Below, one piece after another: positions 53,031-62,316 of a stretch of 64,000 nt of DNA (positions within the stretch are counted from its first letter, which is position 1; every line of letters starts with the position of its first letter). A program made the translations under genes and the position numbers. The DNA is from Comamonas granuli NBRC 101663. GTDB taxonomy: Bacteria; Pseudomonadota; Gammaproteobacteria; Burkholderiales; Burkholderiaceae_C. Location: the NCBI RefSeq assembly GCF_000739995.1, contig NZ_BBJX01000014.1:53596-117595 (forward strand). The letters are read 5' to 3'. The notes under the pieces are model-generated. The model had not been told where the DNA came from and searched no databases. It saw nothing but the letters and a program-made list of their open reading frames with translations.

Positions 53031-53465
53031 ATGACCGACGTCGCCAAAAAAAGACCTGAATTCCGCAACATCAACATCTTCTCCGACGTCCGGACCTACC
53101 GCCTGCCCCTGGCGGGGGTCGTCTCCATCCTGCACCGTGTGAGCGGCATGCTGCTGTTCCTGTTGCTGCCTTTCATCATCTGGCTGTTCGACAAGTCGGT
53201 GTCGTCCGAGATCTCGTTCGGCAAGTTCAGCGCCGCCTTCACGGCGGGGCTGTGGATCTTCCCGGCCTGGTTCGTCAAGCTCGTCGTGCTGGCGCTCATC
53301 TGGGCCTACCTGCACCACCTGTTCGCCGGTGCGCGCCACCTCTGGCTGGACGTGGATCACCACGCCATCACCAAGGAGACCGGCCGCCGCTCGGCCGTCG
53401 TGGTGCTGGTGGCCAGCGTCGGCCTGACCCTGGTCCTCGGCGCCAAGCTGTTCGGCCTGTACTGA
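53031..53465 (+). CDS. sdhC: Succinate dehydrogenase cytochrome b556 subunit
   Basis: The 144-residue membrane anchor has three helices. ILHRVSGMLLFLLL contains the quinone-site Ser/Arg, and HHLFAGARHLWLDVDH carries the heme-binding histidine. It opens the sdhCDAB operon and is preceded by the GntR gene. Confidence 0.95.
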   Translation: MTDVAKKRPEFRNINIFSDVRTYRLPLAGVVSILHRVSGMLLFLLLPFIIWLFDKSVSSEISFGKFSAAFTAGLWIFPAWFVKLVVLALIWAYLHHLFAGARHLWLDVDHHAITKETGRRSAVVVLVASVGLTLVLGAKLFGLY

Positions 53466-53493
53466 TTTTTCCAAGACACAAGGAGCGATTTCC

Positions 53494-53859
53494 ATGGCTG
53501 ATACCTACGGCTACAAGCGCACGGTGGTCGGCGCCCACTACGGCTGGCGCGACTTTCTGGTGCAACGCATCACTGCCCTGCTGATGGGGGTGTTCACCCT
53601 GCTGGTGCTGGTGCAGTTGCTGCTCGTCAAGGGCCCCATAGGCTACGACGCCTGGGCGGGCATTTTTGCGCCCCAGTGGATGAAGGCCCTGACCTTTTCC
53701 GTCATCGTGGCGCTGGCCTGGCATGCGTGGATCGGCATTTGCAGCATCTGGTACGACTACGCCAAGCCGGCAGGCCTGCGCCTCGTGCTCCAGGCGCTGG
53801 CAGCCGTCTGGCTGGTGAGTTGTGGTGGCTGGGCCGTGCAGGTGCTCTGGCGCCTGTGA
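53494..53859 (+). CDS. sdhD: Succinate dehydrogenase membrane anchor subunit
   Basis: The 121-residue protein has three membrane helices (ITALLMGVFTLLVLVQLLLV, ALTFSVIVALAWHAWIGI, LVLQALAAVWLVSCGGW). The histidine in AWHAWIGI-WYDYAKP is the second heme ligand region. It follows sdhC by 28 nt. Confidence 0.94.
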   Translation: MADTYGYKRTVVGAHYGWRDFLVQRITALLMGVFTLLVLVQLLLVKGPIGYDAWAGIFAPQWMKALTFSVIVALAWHAWIGICSIWYDYAKPAGLRLVLQALAAVWLVSCGGWAVQVLWRL

Positions 53860-53908
53860 TCGACCATCCTTCTCCATTCCGAACGAAACGTACTCCCTCC
53901 CCACGACC

Positions 53909-55714
53909 ATGAGTTACACCCAAAAAGACATTGCCGTTCGCAAATTCGACGTCGTCATCGTCGGGGCCGGCGGCTCCGGCATGCGCGCCTCGCTCGAACT
54001 CTCGCGCGCCGGCCTGAACGTGGCCTGCCTCTCCAAGGTCTTCCCCACCCGCTCGCACACCGTGGCCGCGCAGGGCGGCGTGTCCGCCTCGCTGGGCAAC
54101 ATGTCCGAAGACAACTGGCACTATCACTTCTACGACACCATCAAGGGCTCGGACTGGCTCGGCGACCAGGACGCCATCGAGTTCATGTGCCGCGAGGCGC
54201 CCAACGTGGTGATCGAGCTGGAACACTTCGGCATGCCGTTCGACCGCAACCCCGACGGCACCATCTACCAGCGCCCCTTCGGCGGCCACACCGCCAACTA
54301 TGGCGAAAAGCCCGTGCAGCGCGCCTGCGCCGCCGCCGACCGCACCGGCCATGCCATGCTGCACACGCTGTACCAGCAGAACGTCAAGTCCAAGACCAAC
54401 TTCTTCGTCGAGTGGATGGCGCTGGACCTGATCCGCAACACGCGCGGCGACGTGGTGGGCGTGACCGCCATTGAGCTCGAGACCGGCGACCTGTACGAGC
54501 TGCACGCCAAGGCCGTGCTGCTGGCCACCGGCGGTGCGGGCCGCATCTTCGCGGCCTCGACCAATGCCTTCATCAATACCGGTGACGGCCTGGGCATGGC
54601 CGCGCGCGCAGGCATTCCGCTACAGGACATGGAGTTCTGGCAGTTCCACCCCACCGGCGTGGCCGGCGCGGGCGTGCTGCTGACCGAAGGCTGCCGCGGC
54701 GAAGGCGCCATCCTGCTCAACAGCAACGGCGAGCGCTTCATGGAGCGCTACGCGCCCACTCTGAAGGACCTGGCGCCGCGCGACTTCGTCTCGCGCTCCA
54801 TGGACCAGGAAATCAAGGAAGGCCGCGGCTGCGGTCCGAACAAGGACTACATCCTGATGAAGCTGGACCACCTGGGCGCCGACACCATCAGGAAGCGCCT
54901 GCCCTCGGTGGAAGAGATCGGCCACAACTTCGCCAACGTGGACATCACCAAGGAGCCCATCCCCGTGGTGCCCACCATCCACTACCAGATGGGCGGCATC
55001 CCGACCAACATCAACGGCCAGGTCGTGGTGTGGGACGGCGAGAAGAACAACGTGGTCAACGGCCTCTACGCCGTGGGCGAATGCTCCTGCGTGTCGGTGC
55101 ATGGCGCCAACCGCCTGGGCACGAACTCGCTGCTGGACCTGCTGGTGTTCGGCAAGTCGGCGGGCAAGCACATCGTGCAGTTCGTCTCCGGCTATGGCGA
55201 CTTCCAGACCGTGCCGGCCGACGGCGCCGACCGCACCCTGGCGCGCCTGAACCAGCTCGACGGCTCCAAGGACGGCATCTACGCCCAGGATCTGGCCAAC
55301 GACATCCGCCAGACCATGCAGCAGCATGCGGGCGTGTTCCGCACGCAAAAGACCATGGACGAAGGCGTGGAGAAGATCAACGCCATCCGCGAGCGCGTCG
55401 CTTCGATCGCGCTCAAGGACAAGTCCAAGGTCTGGAACACGGCGCGCATGGAAGCCCTGGAAGTGGACAACCTCATCGAGGCGGCGCAGGCCACGATGAC
55501 CTCGGCCGCCGCCCGCCACGAGTGCCGCGGCGCCCATACCGTGTACGACTACGAGCACCCGGCCGACCACCCGGAGTGCCCGCTGGGCCGCAACGACAAG
55601 GAATGGATGAAGCACACGCTGTGGGACAGCGAGACCAACAGCCTGCGCTACAAGCCCGTGAACCTCAAGCCGCTGACGGTGGACAGCATCCCCCCGAAGG
55701 TCCGCACGTTCTAA
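53909..55714 (+). CDS. sdhA: Succinate dehydrogenase flavoprotein subunit
   Basis: The 601-residue subunit oxidises succinate to fumarate. It has the FAD-binding VIVGAGGSGMRASLEL, the covalent-FAD histidine in RSHTVAAQGGVSA, FWQFHPTGVAGAGVLLTEGCRGEG, and the active-site arginine block RLGTNSLLDLLVFG. SdhE, needed for FAD attachment, is encoded downstream. Confidence 0.98.
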   Translation: MSYTQKDIAVRKFDVVIVGAGGSGMRASLELSRAGLNVACLSKVFPTRSHTVAAQGGVSASLGNMSEDNWHYHFYDTIKGSDWLGDQDAIEFMCREAPNVVIELEHFGMPFDRNPDGTIYQRPFGGHTANYGEKPVQRACAAADRTGHAMLHTLYQQNVKSKTNFFVEWMALDLIRNTRGDVVGVTAIELETGDLYELHAKAVLLATGGAGRIFAASTNAFINTGDGLGMAARAGIPLQDMEFWQFHPTGVAGAGVLLTEGCRGEGAILLNSNGERFMERYAPTLKDLAPRDFVSRSMDQEIKEGRGCGPNKDYILMKLDHLGADTIRKRLPSVEEIGHNFANVDITKEPIPVVPTIHYQMGGIPTNINGQVVVWDGEKNNVVNGLYAVGECSCVSVHGANRLGTNSLLDLLVFGKSAGKHIVQFVSGYGDFQTVPADGADRTLARLNQLDGSKDGIYAQDLANDIRQTMQQHAGVFRTQKTMDEGVEKINAIRERVASIALKDKSKVWNTARMEALEVDNLIEAAQATMTSAAARHECRGAHTVYDYEHPADHPECPLGRNDKEWMKHTLWDSETNSLRYKPVNLKPLTVDSIPPKVRTF

Positions 55715-55744
55715 CCCCGCAGCCGCCCACGAAAGAACACTCCC

Positions 55745-56449
55745 ATGAAACGCACTTTCAAGATCTACCGCTACGACCCGGACAAGGACGCCAAGCCCTA
55801 CATGCAGACCGTGGAGCTAGAGCTCGACGGCCACGAGCGCATGCTGCTGGACGCGCTGGTCAAGCTCAAGGCGGTGGACCCTTCGCTGTCGTTCCGCCGC
55901 TCCTGCCGCGAAGGCGTGTGCGGCTCGGACGCCATGAACATCAACGGCAAGAACGGCCTGGCCTGCCTGACGAACATGAACAGCCTGCAGGGCGACGTGG
56001 TCCTCAAGCCCCTGCCCGGCCTGCCGGTGATCCGCGACCTGATCGTGGACATGACGCAGTTCTTCCAGCAGTACCACTCGATCAAGCCCTACCTCGTGAA
56101 CGACGAGCCGGTGTCGCCCTCCAAGGAGCGCCTGCAGTCGCCCGAGGAGCGTGAGGAGCTCAACGGCCTGTACGAGTGCATTCTGTGCGCAAGCTGCTCC
56201 ACCGCCTGCCCCAGCTTCTGGTGGAATCCCGACAAGTTCGTCGGCCCGGCCGGCCTGCTGCAGGCCTACCGCTTCATTGCCGACAGCCGCGACCAGGCCA
56301 CGGGCGAGCGCCTCGACAACCTCGAGGATCCCTACCGCCTGTTCCGCTGCCACACCATCATGAACTGCGTGGACGTGTGCCCCAAGGGGCTCAAGCCCGC
56401 TGCCGCCATCAGCAAGATCAAGGAGCTGATGGTGCGCCGCGCCATCTGA
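55745..56449 (+). CDS. sdhB: Succinate dehydrogenase iron-sulfur subunit
   Basis: The 234-residue subunit binds three clusters: [2Fe-2S] in SCREGVCGSDAMN...GLAC, [4Fe-4S] in CILCASCSTACP, and [3Fe-4S] in CHTIMNCVDVCPKGL. It passes electrons from SdhA to the SdhCD quinone site. Confidence 0.98.
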   Translation: MKRTFKIYRYDPDKDAKPYMQTVELELDGHERMLLDALVKLKAVDPSLSFRRSCREGVCGSDAMNINGKNGLACLTNMNSLQGDVVLKPLPGLPVIRDLIVDMTQFFQQYHSIKPYLVNDEPVSPSKERLQSPEEREELNGLYECILCASCSTACPSFWWNPDKFVGPAGLLQAYRFIADSRDQATGERLDNLEDPYRLFRCHTIMNCVDVCPKGLKPAAAISKIKELMVRRAI

Positions 56450-56456
56450 GCCTGCC

Positions 56457-56729
56457 ATGACCGCAGAAGCCCTGCTCGACGAACGCGAAGTGGCCGTGCT
56501 GCGCTGGCGCTGCCGCCGTGGCCTCGTGGAGAACGACCTGTTCATCGAGCGCTTCTTCCAGGCCCACGGCGCGCACCTGAGCGCCGCCCAGGCACGCGGC
56601 CTCACGGCCCTGATGGACTTGCCCGACAACGACCTGCTCGACCTGCTGCTGCGGCGCAAGGAGCCCTCCGGCGACCTGGCCACCGGCGAAGTGCAGGCCG
56701 TGCTGGAACAAATGCGCGCCCGCGCCTGA
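56457..56729 (+). CDS. sdhE: FAD assembly factor SdhE
   Basis: The 90-residue helical protein has the RGxxE motif ([15 protein letters not shown]), which binds SdhA for flavinylation. It is 7 nt after sdhB, in line with its role. Confidence 0.94.
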   Translation: MTAEALLDEREVAVLRWRCRRGLVENDLFIERFFQAHGAHLSAAQARGLTALMDLPDNDLLDLLLRRKEPSGDLATGEVQAVLEQMRARA

Positions 56730-56776
56730 GCCCCCTTCCCGTCCCCTTACCGCCCACTATTTCCAAGGAAACTGAA

Positions 56777-58069
56777 ATGAAACTGGCAGACAACAAAGCG
56801 ACGCTATCGTTCAGCAACGGCAGCCCGAGCGTGGAGCTTCCCGTGTACCAGGGCAGCATCGGCCCGGACGTGATCGATATCCGCAAGCTGTATGCCCAGA
56901 CCGGCATGTTCACCTACGACCCGGGCTTCCTGTCCACGGCGTCGTGCCAATCGGCCATCACCTACATCGACGGCGACAAGGGCGAGCTGCTGTACCGCGG
57001 CTACCCCATCGAGCAGCTCGCCACGAAGTGCGACTACCTCGACACCTGCTACCTGCTGCTCAACGGCGAACTGCCCAACGAGTCCCAGCGCGACGACTTC
57101 CACAAGCTGGTGCTCAAGCACACCATGGTGCACGAGCAGATGCAGTTCTTCCTGCGCGGTTTCCGGCGCGACGCCCACCCCATGGCCGTGCTTACCGGCC
57201 TGATCGGCGCGCTCTCGGCCTTCTACCATGACAGCACGGACATCAACAACCCCGAGCACCGCCACATCGCCGCGATCCGCCTGATCTCCAAGATGCCCAC
57301 GCTCGTGGCCATGGCCTACAAGTACGGCAAGGGCGAGCCCTACATGTACCCGCGCAACGACCTGTCCTACGCCGGTAACTTCCTGCGCATGATGTTCGGC
57401 ACGCCCTGCGAGGACTACCAGGTCAACCCCGTGATCGAGCGCGCGATGGACCGCATCTTCATCCTGCACGCCGACCACGAGCAGAACGCCTCCACCTCCA
57501 CCGTGCGCCTGTGCGGCTCCTCGGGCACCAACCCGTTCGCCGCCATCGCCGCGGGCGTGGCCTGCCTGTGGGGCCCGGCCCACGGCGGCGCCAACGAGGC
57601 CTGCCTGAACATGCTGGAGGACATCCAGGCCATGGGCGGCGTGGCCAAGGTCGGCGAGTTCATGGAAAAGGTCAAGGACAAGAACTCCGGCGTGCGCCTG
57701 ATGGGTTTTGGCCACCGCGTGTACAAGAACTACGACCCGCGTGCCAAGCTCATGCAGGAAACCTGCAACGAAGTGCTGCAGGAGCTGGGCCTGGAGAAGG
57801 ACCCGCTGTTCGCCCTGGCCAAGAAGCTCGAGCAGATCGCCCTGGAGGACGACTACTTCGTGCAGCGCAAGCTCTACCCGAACGTGGACTTCTACTCCGG
57901 CATCGTGCAGCGCGCCATCGGCATTCCGGTGAACCTGTTCACGGGCATCTTCGCCCTGGCCCGCACCGTGGGCTGGATTGCCCAGCTCAACGAGATGATC
58001 AGCGACCCCGAGTACAAGATCGGCCGCCCGCGCCAGCTCTTCACGGGCTCGCCGCGCCGCGACGTCTGA
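56777..58069 (+). CDS. gltA: Citrate synthase
   Basis: The 430-residue type II citrate synthase condenses acetyl-CoA and oxaloacetate. Catalytic histidines and aspartate lie in [26 protein letters not shown] and [14 protein letters not shown]. The N-terminal [23 protein letters not shown] beta region is typical of the hexameric Gram-negative, NADH-sensitive type. It closes the sdhCDABE-gltA run and is followed by a strong terminator. Confidence 0.98.
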   Translation: MKLADNKATLSFSNGSPSVELPVYQGSIGPDVIDIRKLYAQTGMFTYDPGFLSTASCQSAITYIDGDKGELLYRGYPIEQLATKCDYLDTCYLLLNGELPNESQRDDFHKLVLKHTMVHEQMQFFLRGFRRDAHPMAVLTGLIGALSAFYHDSTDINNPEHRHIAAIRLISKMPTLVAMAYKYGKGEPYMYPRNDLSYAGNFLRMMFGTPCEDYQVNPVIERAMDRIFILHADHEQNASTSTVRLCGSSGTNPFAAIAAGVACLWGPAHGGANEACLNMLEDIQAMGGVAKVGEFMEKVKDKNSGVRLMGFGHRVYKNYDPRAKLMQETCNEVLQELGLEKDPLFALAKKLEQIALEDDYFVQRKLYPNVDFYSGIVQRAIGIPVNLFTGIFALARTVGWIAQLNEMISDPEYKIGRPRQLFTGSPRRDV

Positions 58070-58121
58070 CGCCGCGCGCGCCCACGCCTGCCGCTGCGCC
58101 TGGCGCGGCGGGGGCCGCCAA

Positions 58122-58148
58122 CCCGCCAGTGTGCTGGCGGGTTTTTTT
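58122..58148 (+). terminator. Rho-independent terminator after gltA
   Basis: CCCGCCAG (58122-58129), loop TGTG, CTGGCGGG (58134-58141) and seven T residues (58142-58148), 53 nt after the gltA stop. Confidence 0.95.
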
Positions 58149-58231
58149 CTTGCGCAGCCCCAAAGCGCCCCTGCCTGCTGCGCCAGACGCGCATTGCACT
58201 ACAGTTGACCCTGCACTCCCGGAGGTAGCCC

Positions 58232-58648
58232 ATGTCAAGCAAAAAGCCCCAGATCGTTCTTTCTACGCTGGATTTCGACCGCATCGACGCCCTGCTGGCG
58301 GCCGTGCCGGCCAGCGCCTTCCCGGGCAAGGCGGATTTGCAGGCCGAGCTCAACCGGGCCGACGTGGTGGCGCCCGAGGAAATTCCACCTACCGTGGTCA
58401 CCATGAACTCCACGGTGCAATTCACCATCCGCGAGACCGGCAAGGAGTTCTGCCTGACCCTGGTCTACCCGCGCGACATGGATGGCAGCGCTGACCGCGT
58501 ATCGATTTTTGCCCCCGTGGGCAGCGCCCTGCTGGGCCTGTCGGTCGGCGACGAACTCGCCTGGCCCGGCCCCGGAGGCACGATGATGACCGTGCAAGTG
58601 AAAAAAATCATCTATCAGCCCGAGAGTTCCGGCGAACTGCACCGCTGA
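58232..58648 (+). CDS. rnk: Nucleoside diphosphate kinase regulator-like (Rnk/GreA-C family)
   Basis: The 138-residue protein has a short helical lead and a GreA/GreB C-terminal-type domain (NSTVQFTIRETGKEFCLTLVYPRDMD...SIFAPVGSALLGLSVGDELAW). This layout matches Rnk, which binds RNA polymerase. GGAGG before the ATG is a good ribosome site. Confidence 0.9.
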   Translation: MSSKKPQIVLSTLDFDRIDALLAAVPASAFPGKADLQAELNRADVVAPEEIPPTVVTMNSTVQFTIRETGKEFCLTLVYPRDMDGSADRVSIFAPVGSALLGLSVGDELAWPGPGGTMMTVQVKKIIYQPESSGELHR

Positions 58649-58677
58649 CGCCCTCTTCGGGCGACAATGGAACTCCT

Positions 58678-59067
58678 ATGCCCGAGCGCCATTTGCCCGA
58701 CCCTTTGCAGACCCAGGCTTTCGACCCCCACTCCACCAGCGCCTTCCAGCGGCGCATGGAGCGGGCGCCGGAATGGTTCTGCTCGTTTCTGGCGGGCAAC
58801 AGCCGGGAAAAGGACCGCCTGCACAAGGAAATGGCCATCATGCGCGGCTCCATCGTCTGGCTGGTGCGGCAAAAGCGCCTGGGCCACTGGAGCAGCGAGG
58901 ACCGTACGCACTGGCGCCAGGTCATGCGCTCGGCCTCGTCCGTGAGCCCCTACCTGATCATCTGGGTGGTGCCGGGCTCCATGCTGTTGCTGCCCTTTCT
59001 GGCCTGGTTCATCGACAGCAAGCGCCGAAAGCGGCGCACGGCCCTGCACCCCGGCAGCGGGCATTGA
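58678..59067 (+). CDS. Membrane protein with LETM1-like segment, unknown
   Basis: The 129-residue protein has a basic N-terminal half rich in Arg, Lys and Trp, then SSVSPYLIIWVVPGSMLLLPFLAWF, one transmembrane segment, and a Lys/Arg tail. The order SxSPYxxxxVxPGxxLLLP recalls the membrane core of LETM1-type proteins, but the resemblance is short. It follows rnk by 29 nt. Function unknown. Confidence 0.65.
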   Translation: MPERHLPDPLQTQAFDPHSTSAFQRRMERAPEWFCSFLAGNSREKDRLHKEMAIMRGSIVWLVRQKRLGHWSSEDRTHWRQVMRSASSVSPYLIIWVVPGSMLLLPFLAWFIDSKRRKRRTALHPGSGH

Positions 59068-59103
59068 GGCGCCGCGCTGCGCCCCGCGGTGGGCGCCCTC
59101 CGC

Positions 59104-60219
59104 TCACAGAAAGGCCGATGCCTTGAAGGCCAGCAGGCCCATGCCCAGCATGCCCGCCTGCCAGCGCAGCGCCTGCGTCCAGGAGGGCGTGCGCCGCTCC
59201 ACCCGCAGATACAGCACGCGCCCGGCGGCGAGCGCGAGCACAAAGGCCAGCACCATGCCCAGGGCGTTGGCCACGCTGTCTTCGGGCCAGAGATGGGCAA
59301 ACACCGCGTTGACCACCAGGCACACGGAAAAGTGCACGAGGAAGACGGAATACGACATCTGCCCCACCCGCTGCAGCTCCCCGGCCAGCCGGCCCCTGGG
59401 CCAGGCCGGGGCACGGCGCAGCAGCACGGCCAGGGCCAGGGCCGTGAGCGCCGCCACGGCGATGCGGCTGCGGAAATCCAGCGCCAGCGCCGCGCCCGCG
59501 AGCAGCGCCATGGCGGCCAGGCCCCAGCCGGGCTGGCGCGCGCGAACCGTCCAGCGGGCCAGCATGCCCAGGCCGTAAGCACCGAAGAAGTAAATGCCCC
59601 AGACATCCAGGGTGGGCTGGCGGTTGAAGTACAGCAGCGAGGCGGCCACGCCCGCCGCCACCAGCGCCCATGCCAAGCGCGCCTGCGCCGCGGCGGGCAG
59701 GCCGGTGCGGCGCACGGCCGCCAGCAGCGCCGCGGCGAGCACGAAGAGCTGGAAGTCGATGGCGACATACCACACGCCGGCCGACAAGGCCTCCTCGCCC
59801 ACCACATCCTGGAGCAGCAGCGCATGGGCCAGCAGTTGCGGCCATTCGGGCACGCCCGGCACGCTGGGATGGTCCAGCCAGGGGCGCACCAGCGCGGCGG
59901 CGACCAGCGCCACGGCCAGCGCCGCCGCATAGGGGATGGCCAGCCGCACGAAACGCCGCCCGGCCAGGGCCCGCACGCTGTCGAAGCGGGCATGGCCTTC
60001 GGGCGCCAGGCTGCCGGCCGCCAGAAAGCCCCCCAGCACCAGAAAGACCTGCACCGCCAGCCGCCCATGATCGTACAGCCAGGCCATGAGGCCGGGGAAG
60101 AGCGGCAGGGCCGCGTCCGACATGGGCCCGTAGAAGGCCAGGTGGTGCCAGACGATGGCGATGCAGGCGGCGCCCTTGAGGGTGTCGATCAGGGGGTTGC
60201 GCGAGGCCGGGGGATGCAT
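59104..60219 (-). CDS. Acyltransferase family 3 (OafA/YrhL-like) membrane protein
   Basis: The 371-residue protein has about ten helices and starts RNPLIDTLKGAACIAIVWHHLAFYGP, the family acyltransferase-3 motif with the essential histidines. VFLVLGGFLAAG is a second family block. Such proteins O-acylate sugars of lipopolysaccharide, peptidoglycan or exported glycans; the acceptor is unknown. No polysaccharide genes adjoin it. Confidence 0.9.
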   Translation of the reverse strand: MHPPASRNPLIDTLKGAACIAIVWHHLAFYGPMSDAALPLFPGLMAWLYDHGRLAVQVFLVLGGFLAAGSLAPEGHARFDSVRALAGRRFVRLAIPYAAALAVALVAAALVRPWLDHPSVPGVPEWPQLLAHALLLQDVVGEEALSAGVWYVAIDFQLFVLAAALLAAVRRTGLPAAAQARLAWALVAAGVAASLLYFNRQPTLDVWGIYFFGAYGLGMLARWTVRARQPGWGLAAMALLAGAALALDFRSRIAVAALTALALAVLLRRAPAWPRGRLAGELQRVGQMSYSVFLVHFSVCLVVNAVFAHLWPEDSVANALGMVLAFVLALAAGRVLYLRVERRTPSWTQALRWQAGMLGMGLLAFKASAFL

Positions 60220-60312
60220 GCTGACGGGGGAATGCCGCGTGCCGCCCGCAGAGCGCGGGCAGTGCCAGAATGTTGGGGGAGTTTTGTGATTCTAACGGCC
60301 GCCCGGCATGCG

Positions 60313-60351
60313 CTACGCGCTACCAAACAAATAGCACCTATCGTGCGATGG
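60313..60351 (+). repeat. Weak repeat-family remnant, copy 8
   Basis: AAATAGCACCTATCGTGCGATGG-type sequence (AAATAGC at 60329) resembles the left end of the repeat, without the GCGCTT hairpin. It lies just 3' of dusC. Low confidence. Confidence 0.3.
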
Positions 60352-61335
60352 TCATCCCGGACCGGCCGGGCGGCTGCGCCCGGCGGCAGCCAGGTCCTGC
60401 AGCCACTGGCCGATGGCGCGCTGGTCCGTCATGGTGCGCACCTGCTGGTAGGCCGCCTCGGCCTCGGGAAAACGCCGGCGCAGCAGGTTGAGCCACTGCT
60501 TGAGCCGGCCGGCGCGCTGGTGCGGGCCCAGGCCCTCGCACACCAGGCGCCAGAAGTCGCCCAGGTGCGGCAGCAGGTCGGCCCACTGCACCGTATCGCT
60601 GCCGGGCCGGCCGGCATCGAGCGCGCGCAGGGCGCGCGCCAGCCCGGGGTCGGCCACGATGCCGCGCCCCAGCATCAGCGCCTGGCAGCCCGAAACCGCG
60701 CGGCAGCGCTGCGCGTCCTCCACCGTCCAGATCTCGCCGTTGGCCACCACCGGCACCGCCACCGCCGCGCGGATGGCCGGAATCTGCTCCCAGTACGCGG
60801 GCGGCCGGTAGCCGTCCGCCTTGGTGCGCGCATGCACCACGATCTCGCACGCACCGCCCGCCTCCATGGCCTGGGCGCATGCGCGCGCCAGGCTGGCGTC
60901 GTCGTAACCCAGGCGCATCTTGGCCGACACCGGCAGGTGGGCGGGCACGGCGCGGCGCACCGCACCCACCACGGCGGCAATGCGCTCGGGCTCGCGCAGC
61001 AGGGCCGCGCCGCCGCCATGGCGGTTCACTACCTTGGCCGGACAGCCGAAGTTCAGGTCGATGCCCTCGGGCCCGAGCGCGGCCAGGCGCGCCGCATTCT
61101 CGGCCATGCACACCGGGTCGGAGCCCAGCAGTTGCGCGCGCACCGGCACACCGGCGAGCGTGCGCCCGCCCGTGAGCAGCTCCGGCACATAGCGCAGGAA
61201 CACCTTGTCGGGCAGCAGCGTGCCGGTGACGCGGATGAACTCCGAAACGCACCGGTCCACGCCGCCCACCCGGGTCAGCACGTCGCGCAGCACAAAGTCG
61301 AGAAGGCCCTCCATGGGGGCCAGGAGCAGGGTCAT
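60352..61335 (-). CDS. dusC: tRNA-dihydrouridine synthase, DusC type
   Basis: The 327-residue flavoprotein reduces uridine in tRNA. Family motifs are LLLAPMEGLLDFVLRDVLT, DLNFGCPAKVVNRHGGGAALL with the catalytic cysteine, MRLGYDD, VVHARTKADGYRPPA and VANGEIWTVEDA. DGY-RPP and the absence of DusA/DusB signatures favour DusC (U16). Start 61335 (MTLLLAPMEG) is used; a longer hydrophobic frame to 61413 runs through repeat copy 9 and is unlikely. Confidence 0.92.
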   Translation of the reverse strand: MTLLLAPMEGLLDFVLRDVLTRVGGVDRCVSEFIRVTGTLLPDKVFLRYVPELLTGGRTLAGVPVRAQLLGSDPVCMAENAARLAALGPEGIDLNFGCPAKVVNRHGGGAALLREPERIAAVVGAVRRAVPAHLPVSAKMRLGYDDASLARACAQAMEAGGACEIVVHARTKADGYRPPAYWEQIPAIRAAVAVPVVANGEIWTVEDAQRCRAVSGCQALMLGRGIVADPGLARALRALDAGRPGSDTVQWADLLPHLGDFWRLVCEGLGPHQRAGRLKQWLNLLRRRFPEAEAAYQQVRTMTDQRAIGQWLQDLAAAGRSRPAGPG

Positions 61336-61403
61336 GGGGAATGTTCCGAGCGCGGGGACAAGGGCGGGCCTGAGAATGTGCAATAAAAACAGCGCCCAGC
61401 CCC

Positions 61404-61435
61404 ATAGAAACAAGCGCCACCAGCTACTATTTCAG
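61404..61435 (-). repeat. Palindromic intergenic repeat, copy 9 (short, minus orientation)
   Basis: On the minus strand AATAGTAGCTGGTGGCGCTTG leads to CTAT at 61407-61404 (core given in parts: GTAGCTG, GGCGCTTG). It sits upstream of dusC and downstream of the ABC permease gene. Confidence 0.6.
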
Positions 61436-61515
61436 GAGCAAATACTCAGCCAGCACGTTCGGTATTTTGGCTGATTGGCCTGCCTGCGGGGGGCTGTGGG
61501 GTTGCCTGGCAACGG

Positions 61516-62316
61516 TCAATGCATCGGCTGGCCCATCCTTTTGCTCGCCCTGGATATCCCGTAGTTCACGAGACAGTAAAGCGCAGCGACAACGAGATAC
61601 ACGGGCACCAGCGCGTGGTAGTTGGCGATGATCACCTTGGCGTTCTGCATGAGCTCGCCGTAGGTGACGACGTAGCCGAAGGTGGTGTCCTTGACCACGA
61701 TGACCAGTTGCGCGACCAGCGCCGGGACAATGTAGCGAATGGCCTGGGGGAAGACGACGATGAAGAAGACCTGGGCTTCGGTCATCCCCAGGCTGCGCGC
61801 AGCATCTGTCTGGCCTCGGGGAACCGCGAGCACGCCCGCGCGGTACACCTCGGCCACCACGGCGGCGGTGCTCAGGCCGACGGGCAAGGTCAACATCCAG
61901 TAGGTGCTCAGCTTGATCCCGGCCTGCGGCAGCACCAGAAAACACACATAGATCAGCAGCAGCGTCGGCGTGCCACGCAGGAACTCGATGACCGCGATGC
62001 TCGGCCAGCGCACCAGCCGCGCCCGCGCCAGGCGCCCCTGCAATAGCATCAGCCCGAAGACCAGTGCGATGACGGCGGCCATCGCCGCCGATGCCAGCGT
62101 GCCCAGCAGGCCTTTGGCCAGGAAGGCCCAGGTCGTCTGCCAGGCGAAGAACTCCCAGAATCGGGCCTCGAACTGCCCTGCGGTATGAAAGCGCAACCCG
62201 ATACCCGCAGCCAGCAGGAGCAGCACGGCCGCGGCGATCACGCTCACCACCCGGGTGACGGTCTGGGCCCGCGGGCTTGGCGCGCCAAACAGAATGTCTT
62301 CCAAAGGGCGGCTCAT
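61516..62316 (-). CDS. Polar amino-acid ABC transporter permease (His/Glu type)
   Basis: The 266-residue protein has about five helices and the binding-protein-dependent permease motif (EVYRAGVLAVPRGQTDAARSLGMTEAQVFFIVVFPQAIR), where EAA..G contacts the ATPase. It starts at 62316 (MSRPLEDILFG); the stop of the upstream permease overlaps it as ATGA. No ATPase gene follows before dusC. Confidence 0.9.
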   Translation of the reverse strand: MSRPLEDILFGAPSPRAQTVTRVVSVIAAAVLLLLAAGIGLRFHTAGQFEARFWEFFAWQTTWAFLAKGLLGTLASAAMAAVIALVFGLMLLQGRLARARLVRWPSIAVIEFLRGTPTLLLIYVCFLVLPQAGIKLSTYWMLTLPVGLSTAAVVAEVYRAGVLAVPRGQTDAARSLGMTEAQVFFIVVFPQAIRYIVPALVAQLVIVVKDTTFGYVVTYGELMQNAKVIIANYHALVPVYLVVAALYCLVNYGISRASKRMGQPMH

